DNA of 50,249 bases from positions 1 to 50,249 of the forward strand of contig CAVGBO010000064.1 of NCBI GenBank assembly GCA_963627465.1, read 5' to 3'. The notes beneath the pieces are model-generated. The model was not told the DNA's origin, did no database searches, and worked only from the letters and a program-made list of their open reading frames with translations. The position numbers and the translations under genes are program-made. Of the stretch, positions 40,201 through 50,249 are shown piece after piece (the first letter of the stretch is position 1; every line of letters begins with the position of its first letter). This DNA is from CAKUFA01 sp963627465 (GTDB lineage: Bacteria; Bacillota; Clostridia; Christensenellales; Aristaeellaceae).

Positions 40201-41740
40201 CCAGCACATATTCGCCAGCAGGCAGATCAGTGAAGGATACCATGCCGGCATCATCTGTCGTGGCCTGCGCCGCTTCAGAGAGATAGCCGCCGGGCATTTT
40301 GTACATGACGCTGACCACAGTGCCCGCCAGCAGCCGTTCATACTTGCCCCGTTCACCATTGTTGTTGGCATCAATGAAAACCGTAACACTCAAGGAAGAG
40401 TTCCCTTTCAGGGTTGATGCCTGAGGAATCTCCGTAGGTGCCTCGGTAGGAATGGGAGTTGCTGTGGGGGTAGCGGTAGGAATGACGGTAGGCGTAGGCG
40501 TTACTTCCTCTATAGGAGCCAACGTCACTTCCTCTTCCGGTTCTTCGGTTGCTTCTTCCTCCGGGTCTGCGATGCGCATGTCCACCGGTTCTGCTGCATC
40601 AGCCGTGTCAACCGTCAGCCAGCCGAAGCGTTCGAAATCGTTCAGGTAGCGAAGCATCAGTGTCTCGCCTTGAGCAAGTACATGGTCAAATGCAAAGCTG
40701 CCATCTGCATCGGACACCGCAAACCAGCAGTCAGAGGAATCATCTGCGAAAAGCAGCAGTGCCTCATCGGGATTAGCTGTGCCGGATACCGTCACACCGA
40801 TATGCTCCTGCGTCAGCAAAGAGACTTGTACCACTTCACCTGCCGTTGCCTGCATGGAGCCCTGCAATACCTGAGCAACCGTTTTTGCCATGGCATCATC
40901 TGTTTCCTGTGCTGTCATGGCATAAAAGGCTGCATCCGTCTTGTCTGTGATTTGCAGCAGATCAAGCATCATAGGTTTGCCTTGATAAACCACATAATCA
41001 TGCTGAGCCGTATGCATCACGGAAATATCTTCCGTGCCGTTTGCATACCAGCCGGAAGGCAGTGCCACAAGCATATCTTCTGCTGCGTTGCCCGTCAGCA
41101 GCACCGTTACCTTGGCAGGATCCTCCGGATTGCCTAGCAAGGTGAGATGAGGCGTCTGATCTGCCTTCACGTTAACAATTTGATCCGCAGCACCACGATA
41201 GGCCTGTACCTCAAACACAGCGGCGACTTCTCCATCTTCCGTGCACAGATCATAATACCCGGAAGGAACCGTCTGTACTGCGTCAAAAATGCCCTGTTCA
41301 TCTGTCTCGCAGGTCATGACCTGCTGTCCGGCAGCATTCATGAGCAGATAAGTGGTATTCGCATTCCCGGTGAAGTGGAACAAGCCCGCATCCGCATAAG
41401 CAAGAATGGTGGTTGTGTTCATGTTCCCCTGGGTGATGTGCACATCGTAGGAGGAATCCAGCAGATACCCATCCGGCACGGATGCAGGGTAAAGCGTTAC
41501 ATCCTCCGATGATGCCAGCGTCATGGCTTCGCCGGTGGATGATACCTGTCCCACCTTCACGCCGCCCTGATAGACATCAAAGCTACCTTCCAAAGAGGTG
41601 GCCGTCCAGGCACCACTTTCATTCATGGATAGCCCTTGAAAAAACACCGTCAGCGTTGTGGCGTTTTCCGCACTTGCGGCCGTTGCCATCAACAGCAATC
41701 CCAGCAGCAGTGCAGCCAGCTTCGTCCAACCTGTTTTCAT
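37253..41740 (-). CDS. Giant surface protein with nine SdrD-B-like repeats
   Basis: 1495 residues from the ATG at 41740 (GAGGTAG upstream). Signal peptide LAALLLGLLLMATAASA. The first 400 residues are non-repeat beta-rich sequence. A Pro/Thr/Glu stalk follows (such as TPTPTVIPTATPTATPIPTE). Then come about nine SdrD-B/Cna-B-like units, each opening with (V/W)(F/W)LDANxNG…GExGLxGVxVxL and ending with a Y-x-F…PGxYxLxxxxPxG strand. These calcium-binding rods lift adhesins off the surface. No LPXTG, no C-terminal hydrophobic tail and no S-layer domain are present, so anchoring is unknown. It ends EAETQDWTKTVLGE. Confidence 0.87.
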   Translation of the reverse strand: MKTGWTKLAALLLGLLLMATAASAENATTLTVFFQGLSMNESGAWTATSLEGSFDVYQGGVKVGQVSSTGEAMTLASSEDVTLYPASVPDGYLLDSSYDVHITQGNMNTTTILAYADAGLFHFTGNANTTYLLMNAAGQQVMTCETDEQGIFDAVQTVPSGYYDLCTEDGEVAAVFEVQAYRGAADQIVNVKADQTPHLTLLGNPEDPAKVTVLLTGNAAEDMLVALPSGWYANGTEDISVMHTAQHDYVVYQGKPMMLDLLQITDKTDAAFYAMTAQETDDAMAKTVAQVLQGSMQATAGEVVQVSLLTQEHIGVTVSGTANPDEALLLFADDSSDCWFAVSDADGSFAFDHVLAQGETLMLRYLNDFERFGWLTVDTADAAEPVDMRIADPEEEATEEPEEEVTLAPIEEVTPTPTVIPTATPTATPIPTEAPTEIPQASTLKGNSSLSVTVFIDANNNGERGKYERLLAGTVVSVMYKMPGGYLSEAAQATTDDAGMVSFTDLPAGEYVLDITLPGGYGFTKHGKTDKATSNMMEENSDCHATSETFTLAAGEEKDVGIGAKEMAALSGIVWLDANADGIMNNGEGGQAGVQIQLEGTKNGLVYETVSESDGSYSFPQVKPGVYKMRVYVPDGMGFTKYSETGREKRSVITAEGKSVGVKQYELKSGEVKTLQHIGLIQGATLQGVCFLDANYNGLLDAGEEALPGVKLELIKDTTGKSVTTITTGDDGVFSFTGLRGGQYRLRAVVPEGTTYTCVVEGGNQFKARVGRREYTVDNIQVDDGTTVDMIVGAIRPATITGTAYLDNNFSGTKDNKESVVSGIVLHLIDENGNDIDTERTNAKGIYEFENVVPGRYRITATAKKGYAFTKTDGGSVLLNLSDGAGESDWFDVELGASLTGMDAGMILPGTVDGTVFADANDNGLMDAGETGLVGTVVRLMSEEGEHFSATIGEDGTFTFDAVMPGKYYLRYELPEHGIMAQVVKGGNTITGDNVGASDWFDFATGDEYHASLAGGLILGAINGQTFEDHDGTGEKTNGKASLGGVTLTLKPSRSDLESVTIVTEADGSFAFDNLHPDSYQLTVLWPESMAMSRVSKLALPLQPGYGEQTIVVDIAMGDRYDDQLLGGVVPASLSGTAWLDEDNDGSRSTSEAAAAGIKVTVVDETTGNTYATLTTKDDGSFTLSGIIPGSYRVECALVDGLIATKSGDSTFNESNGTLTQYVQLTEGGSKDDLSLGLVRLNSISGQVWVDQGGVYGALTEAVVSLTDVQGNAYGSVTTAEDGNYQFDGLLPGDYYVSVQLPEGYLVVEPTDARLENNEHTSVIAQCSGRTGQSDVITVKMTETYQGMDIGSVLPGKLGDLCWLDENGNGLWDYDEKGLAGVKIELMRGDQVMQEVTSDQYGYWQMENVYPATYTLRVTPPAEVKPTKPNTAVPALTSVLEETEDTVCLSSLVTVTSAKNNYQADMGFVLRTSGVYPEGFGEAETQDWTKTVLGE

Positions 41741-41890
41741 GAATCTACTACCTCCGCACGGCAGGCCATGCCGTTTTGGTTTCCTATGCAAAATCAGCCA
41801 TGAAATATGGTAAAGCAGAACGGCAGAAATGTCAACCTTTCCCCAAGGAGTTTACATTCTTACGCCGGATGTTTTTTGCGTTTTCCATGG

Positions 41891-41919
41891 TTGCTTTTCC
41901 TTGGGCATTTTGCTATACT
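41891..41919 (+). promoter_or_regulatory. Promoter of the GH105 gene
   Basis: TTGCTT (41891-41896), 17-base spacer, TATACT (41914-41919), 36 bases before the TTG start. Confidence 0.7.
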
Positions 41920-41955
41920 GGTAGCAAAGATCCTCAATACAAGGAGGGGTTGTAA

Positions 41956-42987
41956 TTGCATAAGGATTACAAGGAACTTTATACCCGTGTGTTGAATCGC
42001 TTGGAAGGATGCCACGGAACCGGTGCCGCCAACGATCACATGACCATGGATACCTGGGAATGGCCTCAGGGCGTAGCCATCTACGCCATGTACAAACTGT
42101 ACAAGTCCACCAATGATCCGGCTGTGCTCAGTGATATTACCGCTTGGTATGACAAGCACCTGAGCAAGGGACTGCCCGGAAAAAACGTGAATACCGTGGC
42201 ACCTATGCTGACCATGGCACTGCTCTATCAGGAAAACGGCAATGAAACCTATCGCAAGCTCATCGAGGAATGGGCAGACTGGGTGATGACTGCCATGCCG
42301 AGAACGGAAGAGCACGGCTTGCAGCATATCACCTATCTGGAAAACAACACCCAGCAGCTGTGGGATGACACCCTGTACATGACCTGTCTCTTCCTCTATC
42401 AGGCAGGCATCGCCCTCGACCGAAATGATCTGAAGGACGAAGCGGCTTATCAGTTCCTGCTGCATATCAAGTATCTGCACAGCCCCAAAACGGGTCTGTG
42501 GTATCACGGCTTCTGCTTCATTGGCCGTCACCATTTTGGCGAGGCTTATTGGGGACGGGGCAACAGCTGGTTCACCGCCGGAGCAGTGGACTTTATTGAG
42601 TGGCTGCCGGAAGGTCCTGTAAAGAAATTGATCCTGACCACGTGGAAAGAGCAGTGCAAGGCGTTGGCTGCAGTGCAGGATGCATCCGGCCTGTGGCATA
42701 CCCTGCTGGATCATCCTGACAGCTACCTGGAAACCTCCGCTTCTGCCGCTTTCGCTTACGGCTTTTTGAAGGGCGTCCGTTTGGGACTACTGGATGAAAG
42801 CTATAAGGCGGTGGGTGAAAAGGCACTGGAGGCGGTGCTGGATCAGGTGGCTGAGGACGGCACGGTGCAGGGCGTATCCTACGGTACCCCCATCGGCGCA
42901 ACCCAGGACTTTTATCGCACCATTCCCATCGAGCCTACCGCCTATGGTCAGGGACTTACCTTCCTGATGCTGACGGAAAAACTGTAA
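41956..42987 (+). CDS. GH105 unsaturated (rhamno)galacturonyl hydrolase
   Basis: 343 residues. Starts at TTG with AAGGAGG eight bases upstream; no ATG is near. The (alpha/alpha)6 barrel family pattern is visible: WEWPQGVAIYAMYKL, QLWDDTLYMTCLFL with the catalytic Asp, YWGRGNSWFTAG and SASAAFAYGFLKG. These enzymes hydrate and remove the unsaturated uronic acid left by pectin lyases. No signal peptide, so it acts in the cytoplasm on imported oligosaccharides. It stands alone; pectin transport and lyase genes are not here. Confidence 0.9.
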   Translation: MHKDYKELYTRVLNRLEGCHGTGAANDHMTMDTWEWPQGVAIYAMYKLYKSTNDPAVLSDITAWYDKHLSKGLPGKNVNTVAPMLTMALLYQENGNETYRKLIEEWADWVMTAMPRTEEHGLQHITYLENNTQQLWDDTLYMTCLFLYQAGIALDRNDLKDEAAYQFLLHIKYLHSPKTGLWYHGFCFIGRHHFGEAYWGRGNSWFTAGAVDFIEWLPEGPVKKLILTTWKEQCKALAAVQDASGLWHTLLDHPDSYLETSASAAFAYGFLKGVRLGLLDESYKAVGEKALEAVLDQVAEDGTVQGVSYGTPIGATQDFYRTIPIEPTAYGQGLTFLMLTEKL

Positions 42988-43047
42988 TTTCCGATTTTCA
43001 GATGAACCTGTAAGAACTTTGCTCAAAAATCACCATAATTAAAAGAA

Positions 43048-43080
43048 GCCCTGTGATACGTTTCAAGCGCATCACAGGGC
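43048..43080 (-). terminator. Terminator between GH105 and the kinase gene
   Basis: 10-bp perfect stem GCCCTGTGAT/ATCACAGGGC with a 13-base loop. The T-rich tail (TTCTTTTAATT) is on the minus strand, though the hairpin may also end GH105 transcripts. Confidence 0.7.
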
Positions 43081-43127
43081 AAATGTTCATCCAGCATTAT
43101 TGGAGCATCATAGACGCGTGATCAATC

Positions 43128-43247
43128 ATGTCTTTGGAGGATGTCCATCATGAATGGCACAGCGACTTCAAGAAAGAATACGAAGCCTTCTTGAAGAAAG
43201 TCCCCTATCGAACGACAGCCGTTGACGATGCGAAGGTAAATTATTAG
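43128..43247 (+). pseudogene. C-terminal fragment of an unknown protein
   Basis: 39 codons, charged (HHEWHSDFKKEYEAFLKKVP … TTAVDDAKVNY), protein-like but without a ribosome site. Likely the tail of a lost gene. The rest of 42988-43370 holds the hairpin and nothing else I can name. Confidence 0.35.
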
Positions 43248-43370
43248 TATAGCAGTAAGGATGGTGCACATTCTCTTTTTTCATGGTCTAGAGATGCAGG
43301 AGATGTGGATGCCGTATGCTGAAAGGCTTGGAAAGAAATACAGATTCCTGATTTATCTGCTTATTCTATA

Positions 43371-43997
43371 TCACATTTGGACACAGTTTGCATTGTGCGG
43401 TGATGCCTTAGCATTGATACATGCATCACACCAGTCTTTCACTTTTTGCCCCATTTCGTCAGCAGACAAATTGTCTACCATCAGCCAATCGACATTTTTC
43501 TTGTTTCGGAACCACTCCCGTTTAAGAGGCATCAAGCGCTGAAGATGGTACTCAAAAAAGTCCCGGCTTCGGGTATTGTCATGCTGTTTATGACTGCGAA
43601 GTACTTCATCGGATGCGTCCAAAAACAGAATGCGGTCTGGCAGGCACTTCCGAACTTCCGAGAGCTCTTTGTTTAAAGCCTTTTCTACTTCCCAATCCTC
43701 ACCTATGCTCTTAGGATAATTTAGTGTATAAAACTCAATTTCCTCCGCACCGAAATCCATAATACTACATGGATATGCTATTGCCTTTTTGTGTCGCAGG
43801 ATTTCCTTGCGAAGCCAGAGCTTTTGAATTTCCAAATAGTCTTCGTAACGATTCTTATTAAGATTACGGCGTCTTACTTCCTCAACAATATCTGTGTTTA
43901 TTTCATAGCTGCAATGGATATAGGGTGCTTTTTCCTGAATGTATCTTACCGCAGTCGTTTTTCCAACAGCCATGCACCCTTGCAGTGATAATATCAT
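43371..43997 (-). CDS. P-loop nucleoside/nucleotide kinase-like protein
   Basis: 208 residues from the ATG at 43997 (GAGG nine to ten bases upstream). Walker A GCMAVGKTT is at residues 7-15. Later RILFLDASDEVL and an Arg-rich lid (NTRSRDFFEYHLQRL) fit the deoxynucleoside kinase/thymidylate kinase fold. Substrate unknown. The C-terminus is Cys- and His-containing and unusual. It stands alone between remnants. Confidence 0.7.
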   Translation of the reverse strand: MILSLQGCMAVGKTTAVRYIQEKAPYIHCSYEINTDIVEEVRRRNLNKNRYEDYLEIQKLWLRKEILRHKKAIAYPCSIMDFGAEEIEFYTLNYPKSIGEDWEVEKALNKELSEVRKCLPDRILFLDASDEVLRSHKQHDNTRSRDFFEYHLQRLMPLKREWFRNKKNVDWLMVDNLSADEMGQKVKDWCDACINAKASPHNANCVQM

Positions 43998-44110
43998 TTT
44001 CGTTATCCTCATCTCATTGAAAGTTACTACCCAAAGACTGATCCGAGTTAACAGCCTTTCAGGCATCATCAATATAGCACGGAACAGCGGCCTTTGAAAG
44101 GCTGAATCTG

Positions 44111-44426
44111 TTATAAATACCGCCAATTCGGCTGAATGACCACCTTCGTCACCGCTCCAGTCCAGCTAATTGCATTCGCCCCCCAGTTGCAGTACCAGGA
44201 AATCCCCAGTCCTGGAGTCATTCATCAGGGTGTTGCTCAGATGGGTTTCCTGCAGCGTGCAGTCCAGCACAATGCCACTGGGAATATCAGACAGTTCCAC
44301 AATGGTGGTTCCGACCATGCGCATGATGTCACCGAAGCCTGTCACTGTGAGGATTGGCTCGGAATATAAGCTGCCACACTCTCGGCAAAGAAAAAGGATA
44401 ACACCGGAAGTACACAGCAAAGGCAC
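44111..44426 (-). pseudogene. Phage distal-tail protein, frameshifted C-terminal remnant
   Basis: The minus strand reads SEPILTVTGFGDIMRMVGTT, then LSDIPSGIVLDCTLQ and TGDFLVLQLG in one frame, and AISWTGAVTKVVIQPNWRYL in another, up to a stop at 44111-44113. Joined, they match the end of siphophage distal-tail proteins. The frames part at a run of six C (44179-44184), so one base was gained. The N-terminal part is missing. It shows that a second, decayed prophage piece lies here, far from the 1-6 kb one. Confidence 0.72.
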
Positions 44427-44884
44427 GGTGCGGATTGCCCATAGTTTTCAGTGTGTCTACATACCGAAGGACTATCCGATGTTCGAAGAAAATGGTTTTG
44501 CGCAGCTGAAAGGGAAGATACAAATTCTCCTCCCAGAAAAAGATATTTTCAAAAAGCGGATCAGGATCGCTTTTCGGATTTATTCAGAAAACTGGATGCA
44601 GAAATTCTCAATTTCCAGGCGGACATGTAGGATTCATCGTTTAGGCAGCGTATTATATCGATTTGATGGAAACATTCTTGAAGAAAAGCATCATATAACA
44701 AACCGACTTTGGTTTGTTGTCGCCTAACCGAAGATAGAGTAGGAGGCTCTACAACTTTTATAGGAAGCGTTTCGGCGTCTCCTTTTTTAATTGCCCTATG
44801 ATGACAGGAAAGGTCGCACTTTTTCCATGAAGCACTTATCCCCTGCCGGTTTTTATGGTATAATGGAGCAATCATTGCAACGAA
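44427..44884. other. Degraded region before topB
   Basis: About 450 bases with frames on both strands but no supported gene. A plus frame (IPKDYPMFEENGFAQLKGKI) and a minus frame (LQECFHQIDIIRCLNDESYM) both look somewhat protein-like, so more remnants are likely. ACAAACC/GGTTTGT near 44698-44720 forms a small hairpin. A TATAAT (44859-44864) within GGTATAATGG is a possible extended -10 for topB. Confidence 0.35.
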
Positions 44885-47077
<2,193 letters not shown>

Positions 47078-47155
47078 ATTGCCTTTTCCCCTTCTTTGGG
47101 ATACAATAAGCATGAGTATTGATCCGCCGAGGCGGAAGAAAGAAGGACCTGAATC

Positions 47156-48943
47156 ATGGCTGATAAGATCCGTAAACGCTCTGAAATTCCAGATAAGTAT
47201 AAGTGGCGCTTGTCCGATATTTTTGCCGATGTAGCTGCCTGGGAGGCGGCTTATGCAGAGGCGGAAAGGGTCATTGCTGACTTTGCAGCATTTGACGGCA
47301 AGGTGGCTGAGGATCCCAAGGCTGCCATCCGTGCTTACTTTGAAACTGAAAAGCACTTAATTCCCATCTATTGCTATGCCAGCATGCTGAAGGACAGTGA
47401 CAATGGCGACACTGCCGCTCAAGCATTGGAACAGAAGGCCATTGCCCTGTTGGTGAAGGCTCAGACTGCTTCCGCCTTCCTTGAGCCTGAGCTGCTGGCC
47501 ATGGACGAGTCGAAGTTGGTTGCCCTGTCTCAGGAAAGCGACATGGAGGATTACAGCTCCTTCCTGAAGGAAATGCTGCTGCAAAAGCCTCATTCCCTGA
47601 GCAAGGATCAGGAACGTCTGCTGGCCATGATGGGTGAAATTGCCGGTGCGCCGGACAATATTTACTCCATGTTGACCAATGTGGATCTGAAGTTCCCTGA
47701 CATTACTCTGGCGGATGGATCCAAAGCACCGCTGACGGAGGGCACCTACTCCTCCTTCATCCACGATGACCAGCGTGATGTTCGCCGTCAGGCCTTTGAA
47801 GGGTTGATGGGTACCTACGGCAAGTTTGGCAACACCATTACCGGCACCTATTCCGCCTCTGTGAAGATGGATCAGTTCATGGCGGATGCCCGGCATTTCT
47901 CCTCCGCCCGTGCCGCTGCCATGGAGCCCCTGCAGATTCCTGAATCCGTATACGACAACCTGATTCAGGTCATTCACGAATACCTGCCTGTGCTGAATGA
48001 ATATTTGCAGCTGCGCAAGCAGGTATTGGCCGTGGACGAGCTGCACATGTATGATCTTTACTGCCCCATGGTGAAGGACTTCAAGATGGATATGCCCTAT
48101 GAGAAGGCCTTCGACCTGGTGCTGGAAGGTTTGGCACCCATGGGTGAAGATTATCTAGCCAAGCTGCGTGAAGCCCGTGACAACGGCTGGATTGACGTTT
48201 ACCCCACTGAGAACAAGACCAGTGGTGCATACTCCAACGGTTTCCGTGGCGGTGCTCATCCCTTTGTGCTGCTGAATCACAACGATAATCTGGATTCCGC
48301 TTTCACCATCGCTCACGAGCTGGGGCACTCCATGCACAGCTACTTCAGCAATCTAACGCAGCCCTTCCCCAAGGCGGATTACAGCCTGTTTGTTGCGGAA
48401 GTGGCTTCCACCTGCAACGAAGCCGTGATGATGCGCTATCTGCTGGAGAAGCTGCCGGAAAAGAAGGCGCAGGCTTACCTGCTGAACCACTTCCTGGAGC
48501 AGTTCCGCACCACCTGCTTCCGTCAGACCATGTTTGCTGAGTTTGAAAAGATCAGTCATGAAATGGCTGCCAAGGGTGAACCGCTGACCCGTGAGAGCTT
48601 GAGCAAAGCTTATTACAAGCTGAATGAAACTTATTACGGCAGTACTTGCGTGGTAGATGAAGTGATTGCCAACGAATGGATGCGTATCCCCCACTTCTAC
48701 CGTGCTTTCTACGTCTATGTTTACGCCACCGGCCTGTGCGCCGCCGTATCCCTGAGCGAGAAAATCCTCACGGAAGGCGAGAGCGCCGTGAAGGACTACC
48801 GGAAGTTCCTGTCTGCCGGCAGCAGCGTACCGCCCATTGAGGCACTGAAGCTGGCAGGTATCGACATGAGCAGCCCCGAACCCATCCGCAAGGCAATGGA
48901 AGTCTTCAAGGCTACGCTGGAAAAGTTCAAAGCTGTGCTGTAA
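47156..48943 (+). CDS. pepF: Oligoendopeptidase F
   Basis: 595 residues, the usual length for M3B peptidases. Zinc motif HELGHSMHSYF with a downstream Glu (VAEVASTCNEAV) completing the metal site. Cytosolic enzyme that cuts peptides of about 7-17 residues. AGAAGGAC precedes the ATG. The next small gene starts 15 bases after its stop. Confidence 0.95.
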   Translation: MADKIRKRSEIPDKYKWRLSDIFADVAAWEAAYAEAERVIADFAAFDGKVAEDPKAAIRAYFETEKHLIPIYCYASMLKDSDNGDTAAQALEQKAIALLVKAQTASAFLEPELLAMDESKLVALSQESDMEDYSSFLKEMLLQKPHSLSKDQERLLAMMGEIAGAPDNIYSMLTNVDLKFPDITLADGSKAPLTEGTYSSFIHDDQRDVRRQAFEGLMGTYGKFGNTITGTYSASVKMDQFMADARHFSSARAAAMEPLQIPESVYDNLIQVIHEYLPVLNEYLQLRKQVLAVDELHMYDLYCPMVKDFKMDMPYEKAFDLVLEGLAPMGEDYLAKLREARDNGWIDVYPTENKTSGAYSNGFRGGAHPFVLLNHNDNLDSAFTIAHELGHSMHSYFSNLTQPFPKADYSLFVAEVASTCNEAVMMRYLLEKLPEKKAQAYLLNHFLEQFRTTCFRQTMFAEFEKISHEMAAKGEPLTRESLSKAYYKLNETYYGSTCVVDEVIANEWMRIPHFYRAFYVYVYATGLCAAVSLSEKILTEGESAVKDYRKFLSAGSSVPPIEALKLAGIDMSSPEPIRKAMEVFKATLEKFKAVL

Positions 48944-48958
48944 AGGAGGTTTTGCTCC

Positions 48959-49300
48959 ATGATGAAGGGCTACGACAAGCAGGAAGCTCTGGATTTCATC
49001 CTTCCTCGCATCGACCGGCATTATCACAGCACCTTGGCGGATCATATTGATACGCTGATTGCGCAGGCCATTGATGCAGACATGGATTACATGCACAAGG
49101 CCGGTGTGCTGGATGCTGAGGGCAATGCAGGCGAAAACTATTATGAGGATGACGAAGCCTTCGAGTACTTGGTGGAGGCATTGGTTGCTCAGAATGATCT
49201 CACTCCAGAGCAGGCCGTGAAGGTCGCTTCGCTGATTGATGATTATATGGATTATCAGCAGCAGTACCTGGAATCCAAGGGCTTGGTGGACTGGGAGTAA
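48959..49300 (+). CDS. Small acidic protein of unknown function
   Basis: 113 residues, mostly helical and acidic, from ATG 48959 (or the adjacent ATG 48962) with AAGGAGG upstream. Patterns: RIDRHYHSTLADHIDTLIAQ and DDEAFEYLVEALVAQN. Not recognised. Its closeness to pepF suggests co-transcription. Confidence 0.75.
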   Translation: MMKGYDKQEALDFILPRIDRHYHSTLADHIDTLIAQAIDADMDYMHKAGVLDAEGNAGENYYEDDEAFEYLVEALVAQNDLTPEQAVKVASLIDDYMDYQQQYLESKGLVDWE

Positions 49301-49386
49301 AACGATCGCTTGCATCAGGGATTGTATGGATTGCAGTCCCTGTACCTTGCCGATCCATCGAATAAAACGTAGGAGGATATTGACGG

Positions 49387-50249
49387 ATGAGACGTGTTTT
49401 TCTTACCGTGCTTGACGGCGTAGGCGCAGGCTACCTGCCTGACGCAGATAAATATGGCGACGTAGGTGCTTCTACCATTGCCCATGTGGTGGCCAAGTGC
49501 CATCCCAGCCTGCCCAACATGGCCAAGCTGGGTCTTGGGCAGATTCCTACGGCAGGCTATCCTGCTGACCCCAATGCAGTGGGCGGTTACGGCCGTGCCA
49601 TTGAAAGAAGTGCAGGCAAGGACACCACCACCGGCCACTGGGAAATCAGCGGTTTGCGGCTGACGAAGGCCTTCCCTACTTTCCCCCATGGTTTCCCGGC
49701 AGATTTTATGGCCAAGTACGAAGCAGCCATTGGTCACGGAACCATTGGCAACAAGCCCGCTTCCGGCACGGCCATTTTGGATGAGCTGGGTGCGGAGCAT
49801 CTTGCCACCGGCAAGCCCATTGTTTACACTTCCGCAGACAGTGTATTCCAAATCGCCTGCCATGAAAGCTTGTATTCCTGCGAGGAGCTGTATCGCTTCT
49901 GCACCATCGCCCGAGAAATGCTGCAAGGCGAATTGGGCGTTGGTCGTGTGATTGCACGTCCCTTCGTGGGCGAGCCTGGTCACTTCACCCGTACGCCCCG
50001 GCGCCGGGATTTCTCCCTGCCGCCCATTGGCGAAACGCTGTTGGACAAGGTGAAGGCTGCCGGTATGGAAAGCCTTGGCGTCGGCAAAATCGAGGACATT
50101 TTTGATCATCAGGGTCTGACTGGCTCCAACCATGCCGCCGGTAATCCTGCCTGCATCGAAGCTTGGCTGGACTACATGCGCAAGGATTTTGACGGCCTGT
50201 GCTTCACCAATCTGGTGGACTACGATATGGCTTACGGCCACCGTAATGA
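49387..50249 (+). CDS. deoB: Phosphopentomutase, 5' part (runs off the window)
   Basis: 287 codons are in the window; the full protein is usually about 390-400. It converts ribose or deoxyribose 1-phosphate to the 5-phosphate in nucleoside salvage. RRVFLTVLDGVGAG carries the first metal-binding Asp. The phosphorylated Thr is in GKDTTTGHWEI. FTNLVDYDMAYGHRN near the end is the second metal region. AGGAGG precedes the ATG. Confidence 0.95.
   Translation, partial: MRRVFLTVLDGVGAGYLPDADKYGDVGASTIAHVVAKCHPSLPNMAKLGLGQIPTAGYPADPNAVGGYGRAIERSAGKDTTTGHWEISGLRLTKAFPTFPHGFPADFMAKYEAAIGHGTIGNKPASGTAILDELGAEHLATGKPIVYTSADSVFQIACHESLYSCEELYRFCTIAREMLQGELGVGRVIARPFVGEPGHFTRTPRRRDFSLPPIGETLLDKVKAAGMESLGVGKIEDIFDHQGLTGSNHAAGNPACIEAWLDYMRKDFDGLCFTNLVDYDMAYGHRN

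Noticed and set aside
38498..40417. 639-residue plus-strand frame within the SdrD-B-repeat gene
   Set aside because: Antisense shadow of repeated, codon-biased sequence. The minus-strand reading has a signal peptide and nine clear repeats.
37253..41740. CRISPR-like or satellite repeats in the SdrD-B region
   Set aside because: The periodicity is at protein level with diverged DNA; no short identical repeats with unique spacers.
41860..42714. 284-residue minus-strand frame over the GH105 gene
   Set aside because: The plus strand has all family motifs, a ribosome site and a promoter; the minus frame has none.

Overview
The window reads as chromosome of an anaerobic, fermentative, gut- or rumen-type Clostridia member. 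The basis is gene content: a sigH/rae1/rlmB/mrnC block, group B and sensory [FeFe] hydrogenases, a THF riboswitch on an ECF folate transporter, and starch and pectin enzymes. Strong Gram-positive Shine-Dalgarno sites and several TTG starts fit this. A Christensenellales-like lineage is a guess. Two 10-N runs (1510-1519 and 22508-22517) show the sequence is a scaffold, so order and distance across them are uncertain.

Layout. 1-6450: decayed mobile DNA beside tRNA-Val. It holds a Fic gene with an operator array, a ParB-like/DNA methyltransferase gene broken by an in-frame TAG, an intact toxin-antitoxin pair, a P27 small terminase, a large-terminase stub fused to the tail of a serine recombinase, and an intact tyrosine integrase close to the 3' end of tRNA-Val. 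6874-11656 (minus): a hydrogenase module of catalytic-type [FeFe] hydrogenase, a 2Fe-2S thioredoxin-like protein, a PAS-bearing sensory hydrogenase and a SpoIIE-type phosphatase. 11959-14673 (minus): a PII-like/CPA2 antiporter pair and AzlCD. 15128-18088: a three-domain surface-polysaccharide glycosyltransferase. 18273-22160: nth, folT under a THF riboswitch, asd, and a DAHP synthase behind a tyrosine-rich leader peptide and attenuator.

22183-23641: two DUF6273-like genes whose C-terminal ends differ almost only at the first two bases of NNY codons, the signature of diversity-generating retroelement (DGR) targets. No reverse transcriptase or template repeat is visible. 24279-31065: a starch/maltodextrin locus (secreted triple starch-binding protein, ABC transporter, GH13 enzyme, LacI regulator). 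31167-34782 (minus): the conserved mrnC-thyX-rlmB-rae1-sigH block. 34897-41740 (minus): DegV, an SH3-repeat protein and a 1495-residue SdrD-B-repeat surface protein. 41956-50249: GH105 hydrolase, small kinase, phage-tail remnant, topoisomerase III, oligoendopeptidase F, a small acidic protein and the start of phosphopentomutase.

The points most worth a second look are the DGR-like pair, the tyrosine attenuator, the riboswitch with its predicted Shine-Dalgarno lock, the hydrogenase-phosphatase signalling cassette, and the duplicated Fic flanks with and without the Fic gene.
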